A DNA stretch of 64,000 nucleotides from Brassica napus (Eukaryota; Streptophyta; Magnoliopsida; Brassicales; Brassicaceae): NCBI RefSeq assembly GCF_020379485.1, contig NC_063450.1, positions 44,606,681 through 44,670,680 of the forward strand. Direction: 5' to 3'. Both the position numbers and the translations under genes were made by a program. How positions within the stretch are numbered: the first letter of the stretch is position 1; the number at the start of each line of letters is the position of its first letter. This document shows positions 10,514 to 22,994 of the stretch, piece by piece. The notes below the pieces were generated by a model. That model had not been told where the DNA came from and ran no database searches. It was given only the letters and a program-made list of their open reading frames with translations.

Positions 10514-13500
10514 TCAAGCTGGCCGCCAACAATTCCCGGCAGGCAGGTCTGGCCGAGACGGTAGCATCTGGGGAGCAGCATGACCTTAAATAGGTAATTT
10601 AAAATGGTAAGGCAAGCATAAATTTTCTGAGAGTCTACAATCAGAGGTATTGGCTGAGATAGTCTCACCTGGAATTGCCGGGATAGATTGTAAGTTACTA
10701 GCAGAAGAAGGTTGATAGCTCATTGTCACTGAAGGTGGACGTTCTGGAGGCGGCCGAAAGAAATCTAGTGAATTGCATAAAAGACAATCAATCATAAGGA
10801 TAGCCATGACACAAACATATAAGCTGGACTACTTATAATAAACAAATGCATCACAATGCTCAAAAGCAATCATGTAAGTTAATAAACCTCAACAATTAAA
10901 GAGGGTTTGTAAGGATTGAAGTATCTACATACTGTCTGTGACTCTAGGAAGGCCTGGATGTGAATGTCTTCCACGTATCCAGGCACCACTCTGGTTTTCT
11001 GCACTACGCCCACTTGAAGACATCCGCCATGGTTCCTCATCTCTATATCGCCGTCCGTCATCACGTTGAGGTGGGAAAGAGTAAGGATGAGTGTAGGTAT
11101 GCGGGGATTGAGATTGAACATGGCTTGGATACGGAAAATGACCGGACGGTGCTAAAGGCGGATTCCTAACCATAGGTCTTTGGGAGAGAGTGGTGTTCGG
11201 CTGAAACCGTTGGTTCTGTGAAGAAGCTTCAGGATTAAAATTATATGACTGCTGCACATGACTTCCACGTGAAGAACTTCCAAGCCCTTGGACAATTTGA
11301 TCGCCCTGCATATAATGCCCAGGAATTTAAACATAAAAGAGGAAACATTGGGAACTATGACTAACATCAAACTGAATAAATCAACGAACTTACAGTGAAA
11401 ATGCTACAGCGGTCTTGCTGCATAGATCCTGGGTATGTTTGATGCGATAATGGATATGCTGGAGGAGGAAATCCTAATTGCGGTGGTAATTGATGATGGC
11501 TCGCTATGGATGGTTGAGTTGGTAAAGCTATAGATTGTGCAGGCGGTGGAGGTGGGGGTGGAGGTGAAGGTGGAGGTGTAAGGGGCGGTGGTGGTGGAGG
11601 CTGAGACAAGGGTGAAGGAAGAGGTGGGATCTGCGCTGTGGGAAGTGGTGGTGGAGGCTGAGACAAGGGTGAAGAAAGAGGTGGGGTCTGCGCTGTGGGA
11701 GGTGGTGGTGGCAGCAACGGAGGCGGAGATGAAGGCGGAGGAGGTGGAGACGGAGGTGGTGGAGAAGGGGGCAGAGGAGGGGGAGATGGAGGTGATTCGT
11801 GAGGTAGCGGAGGAGAATCCTCTGAAAGAGGAGGCACCCCAGTTGACTTTTCCGCAACTGGTTCACTAACATCCAGTGACTGCTCCTTTGTCTCATTCTC
11901 ACAGATAGCGGAAGGTGCTACATCTTTCCCCTCACCAGATACATCTGCCATTTCAAGATCACGATCTACATCCTCCAAAACTCGATGGTGTCTATCACTT
12001 GAAGTATCACGCATTTCCAAGTCATCTAAAGCATTGAAAGGTTCCCCAGAAGATGTGTTTTTTGCTTTTTGTGATGTTAGAAGCTCGTCATCTTCTTCAT
12101 CATCTTCGAAGTTATGAGAAGAGAAAAACCCAGGCAGCTGAATAGTTGCATTGCTGCAGAAAAAACAATGGCAAATAGATCTATAAGATACAACAGAATG
12201 ACACCAAACTCATTATTGACCTTGCATGTTCATTTGTCATCAGCAAGATATATATAGACCAGCGGGTAAACTAAGACAAGCGATTAGTATACCTGCCATA
12301 CTCATCAACATGCATCCCTTCCATTTCTCTGATAGGATCATCTACAGAACGCTCAGATCTAGAAGGACGTCGCAGGGAAATCCCAATAGTTCCATCATCG
12401 CCAGAAGCTCCAATATCATCAATATAACGACGCAGAAGAGATTCAGGGAAAATTTTCCTATCAAGCCACAACCTCAGAACCTAAAAAAAAGGCGAGGAGG
12501 TCACTAAATCCAGCCAACGAAAATACAAGGTTAACCTCGAACGAGTAAATAGAAAAAGTACCTTCAGACATTTACGACGATTGTCACGAGCATCGAGCCC
12601 TGAAGGAGCAGCAGCACCTAAAAGACGTGGCAAAGCAGCTTGCACAGTAGGAACGTATGAAGCACCAGCAATACCTACAAATAGATTTCACAAGCTTCAG
12701 AAATTAATTAACGTTTTTAAGTAGAGATAGATAATGATAATAAAAATAATAGAATGCAGTCAAAAACAATAAACAATACATTCCAAATACTATAAGCATT
12801 TCAGGGAAATGAAAATCTGAGAACAGGTGTTGTATCCATTCAAGAGAAAAGTTAAACCTTTTTGGTTGTGCGAACACTGGGTGATAGAGTCAACGAGAAA
12901 GAACAAGTCCACTTTACGATGCAATTGAGGTTCACTTTCCAACTTTCGTATGAGAAGTTCCACCACCTAGATATAAACACGAACAAATAGTTTTGTTAAA
13001 GCAGTTTACGTAGCAAGCTAAACATTAAGCCGAGAGAAGTGCAACTCTAAATTGATTTTCTATGTGCAGCCTCACACTAAGTTTGTTGACAACCTTAAGA
13101 CAGAACATAACTAACTGAACGTCTTACCTCACTAGCAATCCCATACTTGGCACAATCAATTGCTAGGCGTGTTGCACGTCCAATACTTTCCTTAGTTCTT
13201 GATAAGGTCTCTATCATCCCCTCAAAAGCATCTCGGGAAACAGCCGCCTCAGTACCACCACTAAGTGAACCTCCAGCTGACTTATGCCCTGAACTAAGTC
13301 TTCTCTCTTCATCAACATCAGCCTCATTTTGATTTCTTGATGAGGACTGATGCCCATGATTTGACGGAGAAGAATCCTGTTGATGTCCTTCAACAACTAA
13401 AGGCATTGCGATGGCAGCAGAAGCTGAAGCACTCTGAACCATAAACGGGCTCTGGCTCCTCATCTGTGTATCACTGATGCTCATGAAACTAGGGTTCAAA

Positions 13501-15840
13501 TTCCCAAAAACTGAATTTTGTGAATGTGCTAGTTTTCTTTTGGCCTGTGCTGCTGCAATTAGATCCTTCATAGATGAAGCTGCATCTGGGGTCTTCGCAC
13601 TGGTAAATGGAGCACTCCAATTTTCTCGGTTGCCATCAGGCCTGTATAAGAAAAAAAATTATAAGCAACAAACGACATAAACACAAAAAAAATTGCAGAG
13701 ATAATGTGACATACATCACAGCAGACAAGTCCTCAGAAGTGTCTCTTGGCCTATCTTTAACTGAAGCTGGTTTGTGTCTCTGATCAGCTTGAGACAAAGA
13801 ATAGCTTACTTTATCAGATTTCATAACTGCCTCCTTACAAGAATCACTCTGAGGCTTCTTTGCCATCACAACACCAGAAACTTTTACAGATGACTTTGCA
13901 GCTTTTTGCTGTGCTGTAACGTGCTTGTTAGATGAACCCAGCTGAGGAGACAGCATAGGAGATTTAACGATCTGCTTGACATCCTTTGGCGGCAACTCAC
14001 TGATGGGTTTCACTATGGGTAAGCTATTAGCAGATTTCTCCACATTTTCCGATAATACGCGTGAAGCATCCTCGCAATGTTTACGCAGAGGTGCTTTCTT
14101 TACTCGAGTACTCTCTGTAGGTCCAGCAGATACCTTAGATTTGGTAGAGGCATTGCCACTTTTGGGACCATCAGTCAATTCTGATGTTTTGGGAACAGCA
14201 GCTCGACTTCCATGTAATGGGGTTTTTGGATCTTCATCATCATCTTCGTCGTAGATGCAAACAGCCCTTCGCTTTTTCAGAGACTGTGCAACTGAAGAGG
14301 GACGGTCTTTCTGTTCCAGATGACCTTTCCCCACCCTTAAATTTCCTTCACGAGGACTTGCTCCTAAAACAAGGTCATGCTTAATATCTGATCCAGTCCC
14401 AATAGGATCAGATTCATCATCAATTTCACACTTAACGCTGCCATTTTTACCTTCAGTTCGCGGTTTTTTAGCAGCAGGCGAGCTTTCATCTAGTCTTGGT
14501 GCAGGCTTCCTTAGTTCACTTTCAAGCCTTCTTTTCTTGCCTGGAACTCCACTCTTAACACCAGGTGAATTTTCGTGCTTACCTCCGGAAAATTTGGTAC
14601 TAGATTTCTCTGTCAACGGACCTTTTGACATTTTGGAATCAGATTTACCACTAGTAGGCACATGTGAGTTACTGCTTTTGTCTCTATGAATTGTATCACC
14701 TTTTTTGTCCGAGCCACCAGCTACCTTCTTTGTTCTCGCCAGATTCTTCTGACCATTAGTGCAACCATCACCGCCAGTTCCTTTATCAAAATCTTCTTCC
14801 TTTATTTTAGGGTCATATGAACTATGCGTCAGTGACTCGCTACCCGGGGATGAATCCTTCTTCACAGTCTCAGCGTTTGTCTCTTCACCATTGTTCTTAT
14901 CTAATTTAGGGACTATATGACCTGTTCCATCCAATGTCTCAGCCTTTGTCAAACCAGGCTCCGCTGTATCGAGAGGATCCAATGACTTGCGGTTCTGCAA
15001 CTCTTCAAAAGCGGTGCAAATTTCCGTGACGGCTTGCGCAAAATACTTGAGTGTTTTACCTTGACATCTTGCTAATAGTTTGCTCTTTGCCTCATTAGTG
15101 AAGGCTTGGATATCAGGCGGTGCAACAAAAGCTCTGCAGTAAAGGAACATAGCTTAGGTCAGTCAATCAACTACACAAAGGACAAAATCAACTCCAAAGA
15201 TATACTAAGCCAAAAAAACACAAAACCAATTAGGGTAAGAGAACACCTGATAACCGAGATCTACTGCCTAATTCTAGCATATTGAGAAGGTACGCGAATT
15301 CCAGGATAACAAGGATAAAAGATCTGTCTACATATATATGAAGAGAGAGAGAGAGAGAGTTGCTTACATTTCCTGAGTTCCAAAGAACTTAACAAAGTAC
15401 TTCTTCGGGTCAGGCGCACGATCCCATTCTTCAGGCCGGCTAATCTGGAAAATCAAAACCAAAATTCTTCACCAGACAGAACTCAAAAGACTTTACCTTT
15501 AGTAACATATTTGCATAATTCAACCGTAGAATCTGACCGAGTAAATAATCAAAACATTTAAAATCCATCTCAGTATCAGGAAGACTAGAATAGTAAGATG
15601 CTAAAGAGATGAACAAAAACAATTCTACAAAGCTAATGAGTCCGGTTCGTCAGATGCCAAAGAGATGAAGAAACTATGGAGGTTAAGGGGAATGAATTGG
15701 AGAAGAAAATAGAAAGGTGGGTGGGGCACCTTAGCAGGCCAAGCAGGGAAGCCTTTGACTTTGGCAAGAACGAGATCACCGAGGATCAACTTCCCCTTGG
15801 CGTTAGCCTTGCTAGCTCCTCTTTTACGCCCCGGAGCCAT
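10514..15840 (-). CDS. HUA2: HUA2 (ENHANCER OF AG-4 2), PWWP and CID protein, with an apparent +1 frameshift
   Basis: Eleven exons: 15840-15730, 15444-15368, 15133-13715, 13641-13128, 12967-12858, 12674-12562, 12480-12293, 12153-11394, 11305-10933, 10764-10669 and 10584-10514. Order: a PWWP domain starting near residue 18 (KVKGFPAWPAK), a long charged disordered region, a CTD-interacting (RPR/CID) domain over exons 4-7, and a Pro-rich region (about 11480-11830) before the C-terminus NCWRPA. In Arabidopsis HUA2 promotes AGAMOUS pre-mRNA processing and represses flowering via FLC-class MADS genes. All exon phases agree except exon 5. There GTGGTGG is followed by GAACTTCTC where GTGGTG GAACTTCTC is expected, adding one base at 12961 and giving a stop about 12 codons later. 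The reading would end near residue 718 of about 1276. A real truncation or an assembly error are both possible. Confidence 0.92.
11480..11830 (-). repeat. Proline-codon low-complexity tract in HUA2 exon 8
   Basis: Long runs of CCN codons encode SPPPP/LPPPPP blocks. An internal duplication (QPPPPLPTAQ then a TAQTPPL-type unit) of about 55 bp repeats at 11590-11645 and 11646-11700. This is coding sequence; the tract is prone to length variation. Confidence 0.7.
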
Positions 15841-17445
15841 AGGCGATTGATTCCTCCTCTATAAACCCTAATTTTTAATCCCAAACCAGAATCGCTGAAT
15901 CCCAATCCGAGAAACCCAATAAAAGAGACTCTGATTCCACCGGAGGAAGGAAGGAAGGTTCGCTGGTTGAACGGAGACAGCTAGAGGTCACGTGGAGCGC
16001 GAACGAGAGGGAACAAGAAGGGCTTTTGATCCAGACAGAGATTTGATTGTTTGAGGCGGTCGCGGGAGGACGGGAGGGGCTTAGGGATGTAATGGATTTT
16101 TTTCTGATAACCTATTGGTTACTCTTGTCGGCGTTTTATTCCCCTTCTCCTTTTTTATTTTACATCAAAAGAGAGATCCAATCCAAATCCAACACAATTC
16201 TCTTTTATTTTCCTTTTTTTTTTGTTTAATTAATTAATGTTTTGATCTCACTACTCCTAAGTCATAGTATTTAATGTATTTCCTTCACGCTTCCATTTAC
16301 AAATTATAGATTTAACATCTTGGATAACCAAAACCATACAAAAATAAACAAATACTAGAAACATGAATGATAAGTCTGCTTGAACTTTGAAAAACGAGTA
16401 ATCAACCAATCATCAAGTGGAAAAACAGATGATATTTTGGAAAGTTTAAGATGTTTCCAAAATGCTTTGCGTTTTGATATTTTTATATTAGTCTTAATTT
16501 TTCCGAAAAATGTGTCACTAATGATATTTTATGGAGTAATTTTCTTATGATTAACTGAATTAGTTTTAGTTTACATTTTTTATTTTATTTTTTAGAAAAA
16601 CATGTATGCATTAATTCTTTTCCATTCACCTAAAATATCAAGTATTTTGAAACAGAATATTATCCTCTATATATTAAAAAAAAAACATTTTTAAATTGTA
16701 ACCTAAATTTTAGTCCTGAGGGGTCAACAACATAGATCTTCTCACAACTCTTATTTGAATGGAACTACGTTACTAGAGAAATCACCTAAAATGCTATAAA
16801 GAAACATTATACTATATTTATAAGGCAGCATTTACGTAATTATTATGGACATTGACCTCCTACATACGGTTTGTAATTAACTCATTCTAATCGATTTTTT
16901 AAAAAATAAATACTATAATCAATTTCAAGTTTTCAAATCGGTTCTACACATGTAGAAACAGCTTTATAAGTAACAGAAATTGTCACCCATGAAATTGCAC
17001 AAAACCGTAAAAAATATAACTGCAAGTTAAACAATATACACTAAAACTATGTGTTATCCTAACCATTTTGTGTTTTGTATAGACTTTATGTGCTGAGATA
17101 AGGTTCTAAACTTTACTCAATGAACATATGATGACACAAGTAGCACTATGTTTAACAGTCATTTCACCCGTTTGTTTCTATCATTCATTACGGATTCAAA
17201 TCAAGGGATATGTGATGGATCAAGGGATATGTGATGGATCATACGTTTTTTTTTATTTTTGTAGTTTCATGCATTACAAAAGTGACGTATGATGGAGAAT
17301 GTCATTAACAGTTATTAGCTGAGTTTATTGTATCGTCGGTTTATCAATTCAATTCTGATGTATGGTTTTTCTATATAAACTTGGTATTGTCACTTCTCAT
17401 ATGGAATAAAATATAAATGTAATTTTAATATAGTTAAATTGTTAA
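15841..17445. other. HUA2 upstream region and AT-rich intergenic DNA
   Basis: 15841-16100 is moderately GC-rich and probably holds the HUA2 leader and promoter (reading minus). Beyond 16240 the sequence is AT-rich without genes. A perfect 20-bp tandem pair (TCAAGGGATATGTGATGGAT twice) lies at about 17200-17240. No other structure is supported. Confidence 0.4.
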
Positions 17446-17823
17446 TCTATACAATACTAAAAGTAACATATCCTCAACTGTGGTTGTGCCACGTAGGCAA
17501 AAGTATTCAAAAAACCGAATGGACTTTTCTTTGTTTTTAATTTGTTTATCTGTAAGGTCTATTAGGCCCAGTTCGTTTTCGTGATTTACCCTAATTTCTC
17601 GTGCTACCTCTTACCGTCTCTGTTCTTCCTTCTTCTTCGACGAGAGTGGAGAAATCGGCGATTGGATTTCTCAACGGAAATCGTTTCATCGCCACCACCC
17701 CATTAATCCATCTCTGCACCATGAATTCTTCTTTAATGGGTTCGTTTTGCCTTCATGTATCTCCTCCTATTTATATCGGGTCATTTCCGAAAGGATTCAA
17801 TACTCTCAAAAATCTCAAGAACG

Positions 17824-18453
17824 ATGAATTCCAACAGCAAGACCTCTGTTTCCGGCGATCTTACCTCCGCGAAGTTGGTCAACTCCGCCGGTGAGCCTGT
17901 GAACCGTTCCTCTGAAACCGCCGATTCCTCTGTCGTAGCTAGGCCAAAAAGAGGCATAACTGGTGACTCCTCCGCCAACGCTGTCGCCGGAGAAGCTAGG
18001 TACAAGAAACGCCAAGGAAAGGCCGTTGTCTCCTCTGACAAGTCCGATGCAGTTTTGTCCTTCAGGGATGTGGGACTCGGACCACACGAAGATGCTGCTC
18101 ATCGACGAGCAGGTCTGATTCGCAGTATATTTGTTTGATTTATCTATTGTGGTTTGTCGAATGATTGACAGTAACTAAGGTTGTTCCGCTGTTATGAACA
18201 TGGTATTGTGATTCAGGGGTTTATTCCGCCAGGGAGGATTGACACCTATCTGCCACACTTGGTTGCTGGTTCCATATACAGACTCACCAACTTCTACGGG
18301 TCTAAGAGCAAGATTGTGTACCGTGTTGTTGAGCCAAATGTGACCGTGACTTTCTTTTGGAACTCCGTCCTCTCTGTTTCAGCGGACAGTACGGTTGGGT
18401 TTCCTGAGGATCGGATCCGATTCTATGGGCACAAGGAATTTGATGAGGCCTGA
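17824..18453 (+). pseudogene. Decayed RPA70-like/DUF223 OB-fold gene inside the Helitron
   Basis: The first exon, from ATG 17824, encodes MNSNSKTSVSGDL and a Ser/Arg-rich leader, then LSFRDVGLGPHE as in Brassicaceae replication protein A1-like (DUF223) proteins. The next expected segment MLLIDEQ is present (about 18092-18112) but out of frame. Part of the OB fold between the two is missing, so an internal deletion has shifted the frame. After an intron, VIQGFIPPGRIDTYLPHL and VTVTFFWNSVLSV match the family, ending at TGA 18451. Full-length relatives continue much further. RPA-like genes are frequent Helitron passengers. This copy is unlikely to be functional. Confidence 0.65.
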
Positions 18454-18721
18454 GACCGTAAAGGAGACCTTTATGGTTCTTAATCCATATAATTGTGTAA
18501 ACAGATTGGTTTTGATTATGTTATGATGAAATATTGCTTGGTTGTGTCTGATCTTTGCAATTTTGGCTGTTAGTCTAGAGAGTATTAAACGTTTTAAGGC
18601 TGGTTGATCTTGACCCGAGAAAATATGTATCTTCAGTTTGGTTTTCAACGTTTTAAGGCTGTAATATTGCGTTGGCTTGGATGATCTCATGTTTCTATCT
18701 CATGTCTTTCACTGTCACCAA

Positions 18722-18821
18722 GGTACTGCACCCTGAGGCTCTGGACCCTGAAGGCATCTTGGATGGCAACTTGGATGAGGAAGCTGAAGATGGAAAGGGA
18801 AATCTGCTGATGAGAAAGTGA
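18722..18821 (+). pseudogene. Short acidic exon-like fragment in the Helitron
   Basis: After an AG, the frame reads VLHPEALDPEGILDGN, then an acidic stretch and a stop at 18819. The codon pattern and acidic content suggest a captured exon. The source gene is not recognised. Confidence 0.3.
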
Positions 18822-19626
18822 AGAAGAGTTCTGATGTTGTTGAGTCAGCAGAAGTCTAACGGGACAATTGTGGCTGAAATTTCTTATCTCTGTTTTTTGG
18901 TTTTATTAAAGACTATGCATTGTTACTTTCCTTTCTAGACTCTGTTTTTGCGGATTAGAACCATTTCGGTATTACTATCTATTGGTTCACTTATCTTTTT
19001 TTTTTAAATCTACATTGTTTTGGTAGTATTTATGTGTTTCAAATCTTTTAGTTCTTAAGAATGAAGTTAAGTTTGATACGAGTAGTGGCATGTTATCAAG
19101 TTGCTGAAGGACAAACCCATGTGTTTTGTTTTAATTTTAATGTTATTCATTTACGATTTTCACAGTCTATGGTTCTTTGATCTATGTGAATGGACACAGG
19201 CTCTTTAGGGATCTGGGAAAAGGTCATTTGCCTTTTGCATATGTAGTATGTTTTATGTTTTGTTGACTTATGTAGTGGGTATGAGAGAATCTGTTTGTAG
19301 TAAGTTCAAGGAGAGATAGGTGTACGTGGTGCTGACTAGAGTTTCCGGGGGTTTTTCGGAATAAATCAAAACTCTCACAATCTAATCAATGCACATGATC
19401 TTTAATTTAATACAAAATAAGTTTCAAATCTCAAAATCACGAAAAATCTTGATCTGAGAAGGAAAGAAGTATTATTCATTGTGCCAGCATTTACACTCTT
19501 TCTCTATACCTCTTCCAAGTAAACCCAAATCTGCTAAATACGCATATTCCTCACGCATAAGCGCAAGAAACGTAGTACACCTTCTTCTCGGTTTTCAACT
19601 CCAGAAACTGTGAAAGCTTAATCACA

Positions 19627-21539
19627 ATGGCCACGCCACCCCCTGACCAACCAGTGGAATCTGCAGGTATATACTTTGGTGTCTATTAGATTCATTTTTA
19701 TCATTGTATTGGTAGATCATATTCAAAACAACTCACAGTTTGATCTATATTAGTGCTACTACTCATTCAGCATAGGTATTTTTATACTCATTCTATAAAG
19801 CAATAGTTATTTTTATACAATAATTATGTTCCCTTGCACATAAAAAAAATCAGTAATCGGAATGACCTCATGTAGCCATAGTTTATAAGTTACGTTCATT
19901 ATATCGTCGCTTTGGTGCCTATTCTTTGTTATAAATCTTGCAAGCCCCCCACCCCCACGCCCCCTGCCTAAGCCTAGATATAAAATGATAAAATCATATG
20001 ATGATTAATTATTTTCTGAGAAAGACAAAATAACAAAAATTATATTTTAAATAGAAATATAAATGATAAAATCAAAACTAAAGTATAAAGAAAAAAAAAT
20101 CATTTATAAAAAATTAAAATATCACTTTTTAAAATAATAATGTTTATATACAGTTAGTGTTCTTTTTTCGTAACTGGAGATGATGCCACATGACCTAAAA
20201 TCTCGAAAACCACATTAAAGTAAAGCTTTTCTTCAAATTTATTGGTATGCAATACCGTGTGATTTAGACGGCAAAACAGGCCATCATTTTGATTGGTTTC
20301 CCTCTCATTTTGAAGAAGTAATTCAGATGGCGAAACATGCAACCACATGCAATCCTTATAATCTTCTCAGACTATGGTTAATTAATTTATTCACTTTTCT
20401 TACAATAATTTCAGGACCAGTAATGTAGAAAGTGAAATAAATTATATCTTCATATTACTGCACAAGTGACCTATCATTGTTTACATGTGCTGTGCATATA
20501 TGATCTGAATATGATCTGAATAGTAGAAAGTGAAATAAATTATATCTTCATTTTACCGCACAAGTGACCTATCTTCCTCTGAGTTTCTTTATACGCCGCT
20601 TACCGTGTTCAACTACGGCTTTTGTTCTGTCACAAGGAGTCCTATGTCGTTAAGGTTTTTGATTCTTGAATATTCTCTTCACCAAGTTTATATAGTGAGC
20701 TGATTCATTCTTCATTTTCTCTGTAACATCAGATGCAGTTTATGATTATTTTTTTTAAGGCAGAGCATCCGTCTACTTTCTACCTCACGTATTATAATTT
20801 GAAAATTTTCTCTGGCGAGATGGATCGTTACGAGCTAATGGTGAAGTTCCAAAGTGATCTGAAGATTATATGTGATTGCCTTGATGCTTGGTCCTCATTT
20901 TGTTATTTTCTCTAGCAGGAAATATATGTTGAGAAACTTCATCAAAGGGACTATTCTAATCTTAAATTAATTTATTTCCATTTTTACACTTAGGAATATA
21001 ATTTGCTGCTTGAATATAATTTGATACTTGATATCATCGGTGTTAGCTATTTTAGATGAGAATCTCAACCTCTCATTAAACCCCTTTTATGCATAAGTCA
21101 TCAACTATACGTCGAATAAGGCTTACAAGAAGAGCATGCAACACTTTTCCTTTTTGGTTTCTCATCTAAAACTCTTAACTTCACTTTAATACTTTTTTGG
21201 TTTCTCATCTAATATCATCATTTTATTGGCATGCTCCCTCCAGAGTTGCAGGCGTAAGTGTATGGTTCACATGTTTCTTTTGATGAGACTGAAAGGTTTG
21301 TGGAAATTACTAAAAAAAATACTTCTTACCTGGCAAATGGACAAGATGTATCATGACACCGTAAATGTGGGTTCTAATCTTAAGCTATAGAGGTGAAGTG
21401 AGTAGTGTGTGTGTTGTATTAACATGCTAGACTTGATCAATTGAGTAGCTTCAAATTGCTTTTTCTTGCAGAGTGCATACTCTGTATGGAGCTCGAGATT
21501 AAAGAAATCATGGAATCCAGTCCGAGAAAGGATATATAG
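19627..21539 (+). CDS. Possible captured two-exon mini-gene (35 codons) in the Helitron
   Basis: ATG 19627 sits in a strong context (A at -3, G at +4) after a leader-like stretch. Exon 19627-19666 encodes MATPPPDQPVESA and ends CAG|GT. An acceptor TTGCAG at 21471 opens 21472-21539, and the phases join to give ECILCMELEIKEIME and a stop at 21537, 36 codons in all. The CILC spacing hints at the start of a RING-like region, but the frame ends too soon. Most likely the 5' end of a captured gene with the rest lost; coincidence is possible. Confidence 0.28.
20423..20573 (+). repeat. ~50-bp near-identical direct pair
   Basis: AGTAGAAAGTGAAATAAATT...CACAAGTGACCTATC occurs at about 20424-20475 and again at about 20521-20573, offset about 97 bp. 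Local duplication inside the Helitron. Confidence 0.6.
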
Positions 21540-22156
21540 TGCTCTCTAAAGACGATAAAGAAGTCGGGACTAACTAAGAGGGAGGGCGGTAAGAAGATTT
21601 TGTCTTAAGATTAGTCTAAAGTGATTCCCTGATCAGATCATTGTCACGTGAATGATTATAGGTTCATACAAGTGTATGCAGTCTTAAATATCAAGTTTTG
21701 GTAATGGTTTGTCTAAAAAAATTGTTCTTTAATTTGGTTTGGCTTGGACAATGATACTACTTTTACATTTGGATCAATTTTTTATACAATTTTATTTCTA
21801 TTATAAAACTTTTCAATCTCATAAGAACCCAAAGATTCTAAAATGAAAACAAGGTTTAAATCAGTTGTAAATCTTACACATTTTTATACAGAACAAAAAC
21901 TTAACACAATGTATTTAAATCATAACCAGTTTTGTTAGTTTTCACTCATCTTACTTCTCATTCTATATATGATTTTAATTTGGTTAGATACAAGATAGTG
22001 AATAAATACAAACAAATTTTAGAATTTCTATCAATTTAATAGTTTAAAGTCGATTGTAATATATATATACATGGTCTATGTTCATAAATGTAATTTCTTT
22101 TTAAGTTAACAAAAAATTATACGAATATCCCGGGCGTAGCCCGGGAAAACCCCTAG

Positions 22157-22994
22157 TGACTTTAAAATGAGAATAAAGTGTTATTCAAGTTTTTAAATAT
22201 GAAGAATATAAACTGAACATAATATTTAGATATTTTATTCAGTAAATACATTTAATATATCTGCTTGCAAATTTATGAGTTGCTTAACATGGTTATTATA
22301 TATTTAATATGTTATTGTGCATATTGCCCGATTCTCCTTTCCAATATTTGCAAGTAGTTAGTTTTTTTTAGTCTAGAGCAAGTTTAGTTCTTTTCCACGC
22401 AAAATACGTATATAGAAAATATTTATTGTCGTAGCTAGTTAGTATAAAACTGTAAATAAACATTTAATGATTTGATACTGCAAATTCTATTTTATGGTAT
22501 AATAAATACATTATCTGGTGATAAACCTAAATTACAATATAACTATAAATACATAAATCTAGGGTCTGACTGGTGATCATTCGGCAAAAAGGAAGAACGA
22601 ATAAAAAAAAAATATACGTGAATAAAATAGTAAGAATGAAAATGAATGGTTGTTCTTTCTCAAATTTAAGAAATAATAATTTTGTTCTTTAATTCTCTAC
22701 AAAAAAAAATGAGAGGGAATTAGAAAAAATATTATTTCTTGTGAATGGTAATTTTTTTAGAAACGTTAGAGAATGCATTATTCCTTGTCGTTCCTCGGTC
22801 ACCAATCATTACCTCTAATAAATAAAACCGTGTTTTCTGTATAACAAGTATGTTCATTATATAATGCTTTTATACACGTAAAATAAATAATTTTTTAATA
22901 AGAAAAAGAAAACTCAATTTTTAACAAATAACGACCATCAAAATACTAAAATAAAAAATCAAGAAACATTATTTAATATTTCATTTCATGTCTA
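22157..22994. other. AT-rich inter-Helitron segment with a possible small terminal-inverted element
   Basis: No gene. TGACTGGTGA near 22566 and TCACCAATCA near 22798 form a 10-bp inverted pair with one mismatch around about 240 bp. No convincing target duplication was found, so a MITE is only a guess. Confidence 0.3.

Larger units (their letters stand above)
17446..22156 (+). mobile_element. Non-autonomous Helitron (~4.7 kb) carrying gene fragments
   Basis: The 5' end reads A|TCTATACAATACTAAAAG. The 3' end has a GC hairpin CCCGGG-CGTAG-CCCGGG, then AAAACCCCTAG|T. TC start, CTAG end, a hairpin about 10 bp from the terminus and insertion between A and T are the defining Helitron features. Inside are a decayed RPA-like OB-fold gene and two short exon-like fragments, but no Rep/helicase, so the element is non-autonomous. 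It is inserted between HUA2 and CLPP2, neighbours in Arabidopsis. Confidence 0.8.

Noticed and set aside
11528..11902. Long antisense and alternate-frame reading frames over the HUA2 Pro-rich exon
   Set aside because: Low-complexity shadows of CCN codon runs; they lack splice logic and homology.
16668..16700. TCTATATATTAAAA as another Helitron 5' end
   Set aside because: Flanking base is C instead of A and no matching 3' hairpin with CTAG could be paired to it.
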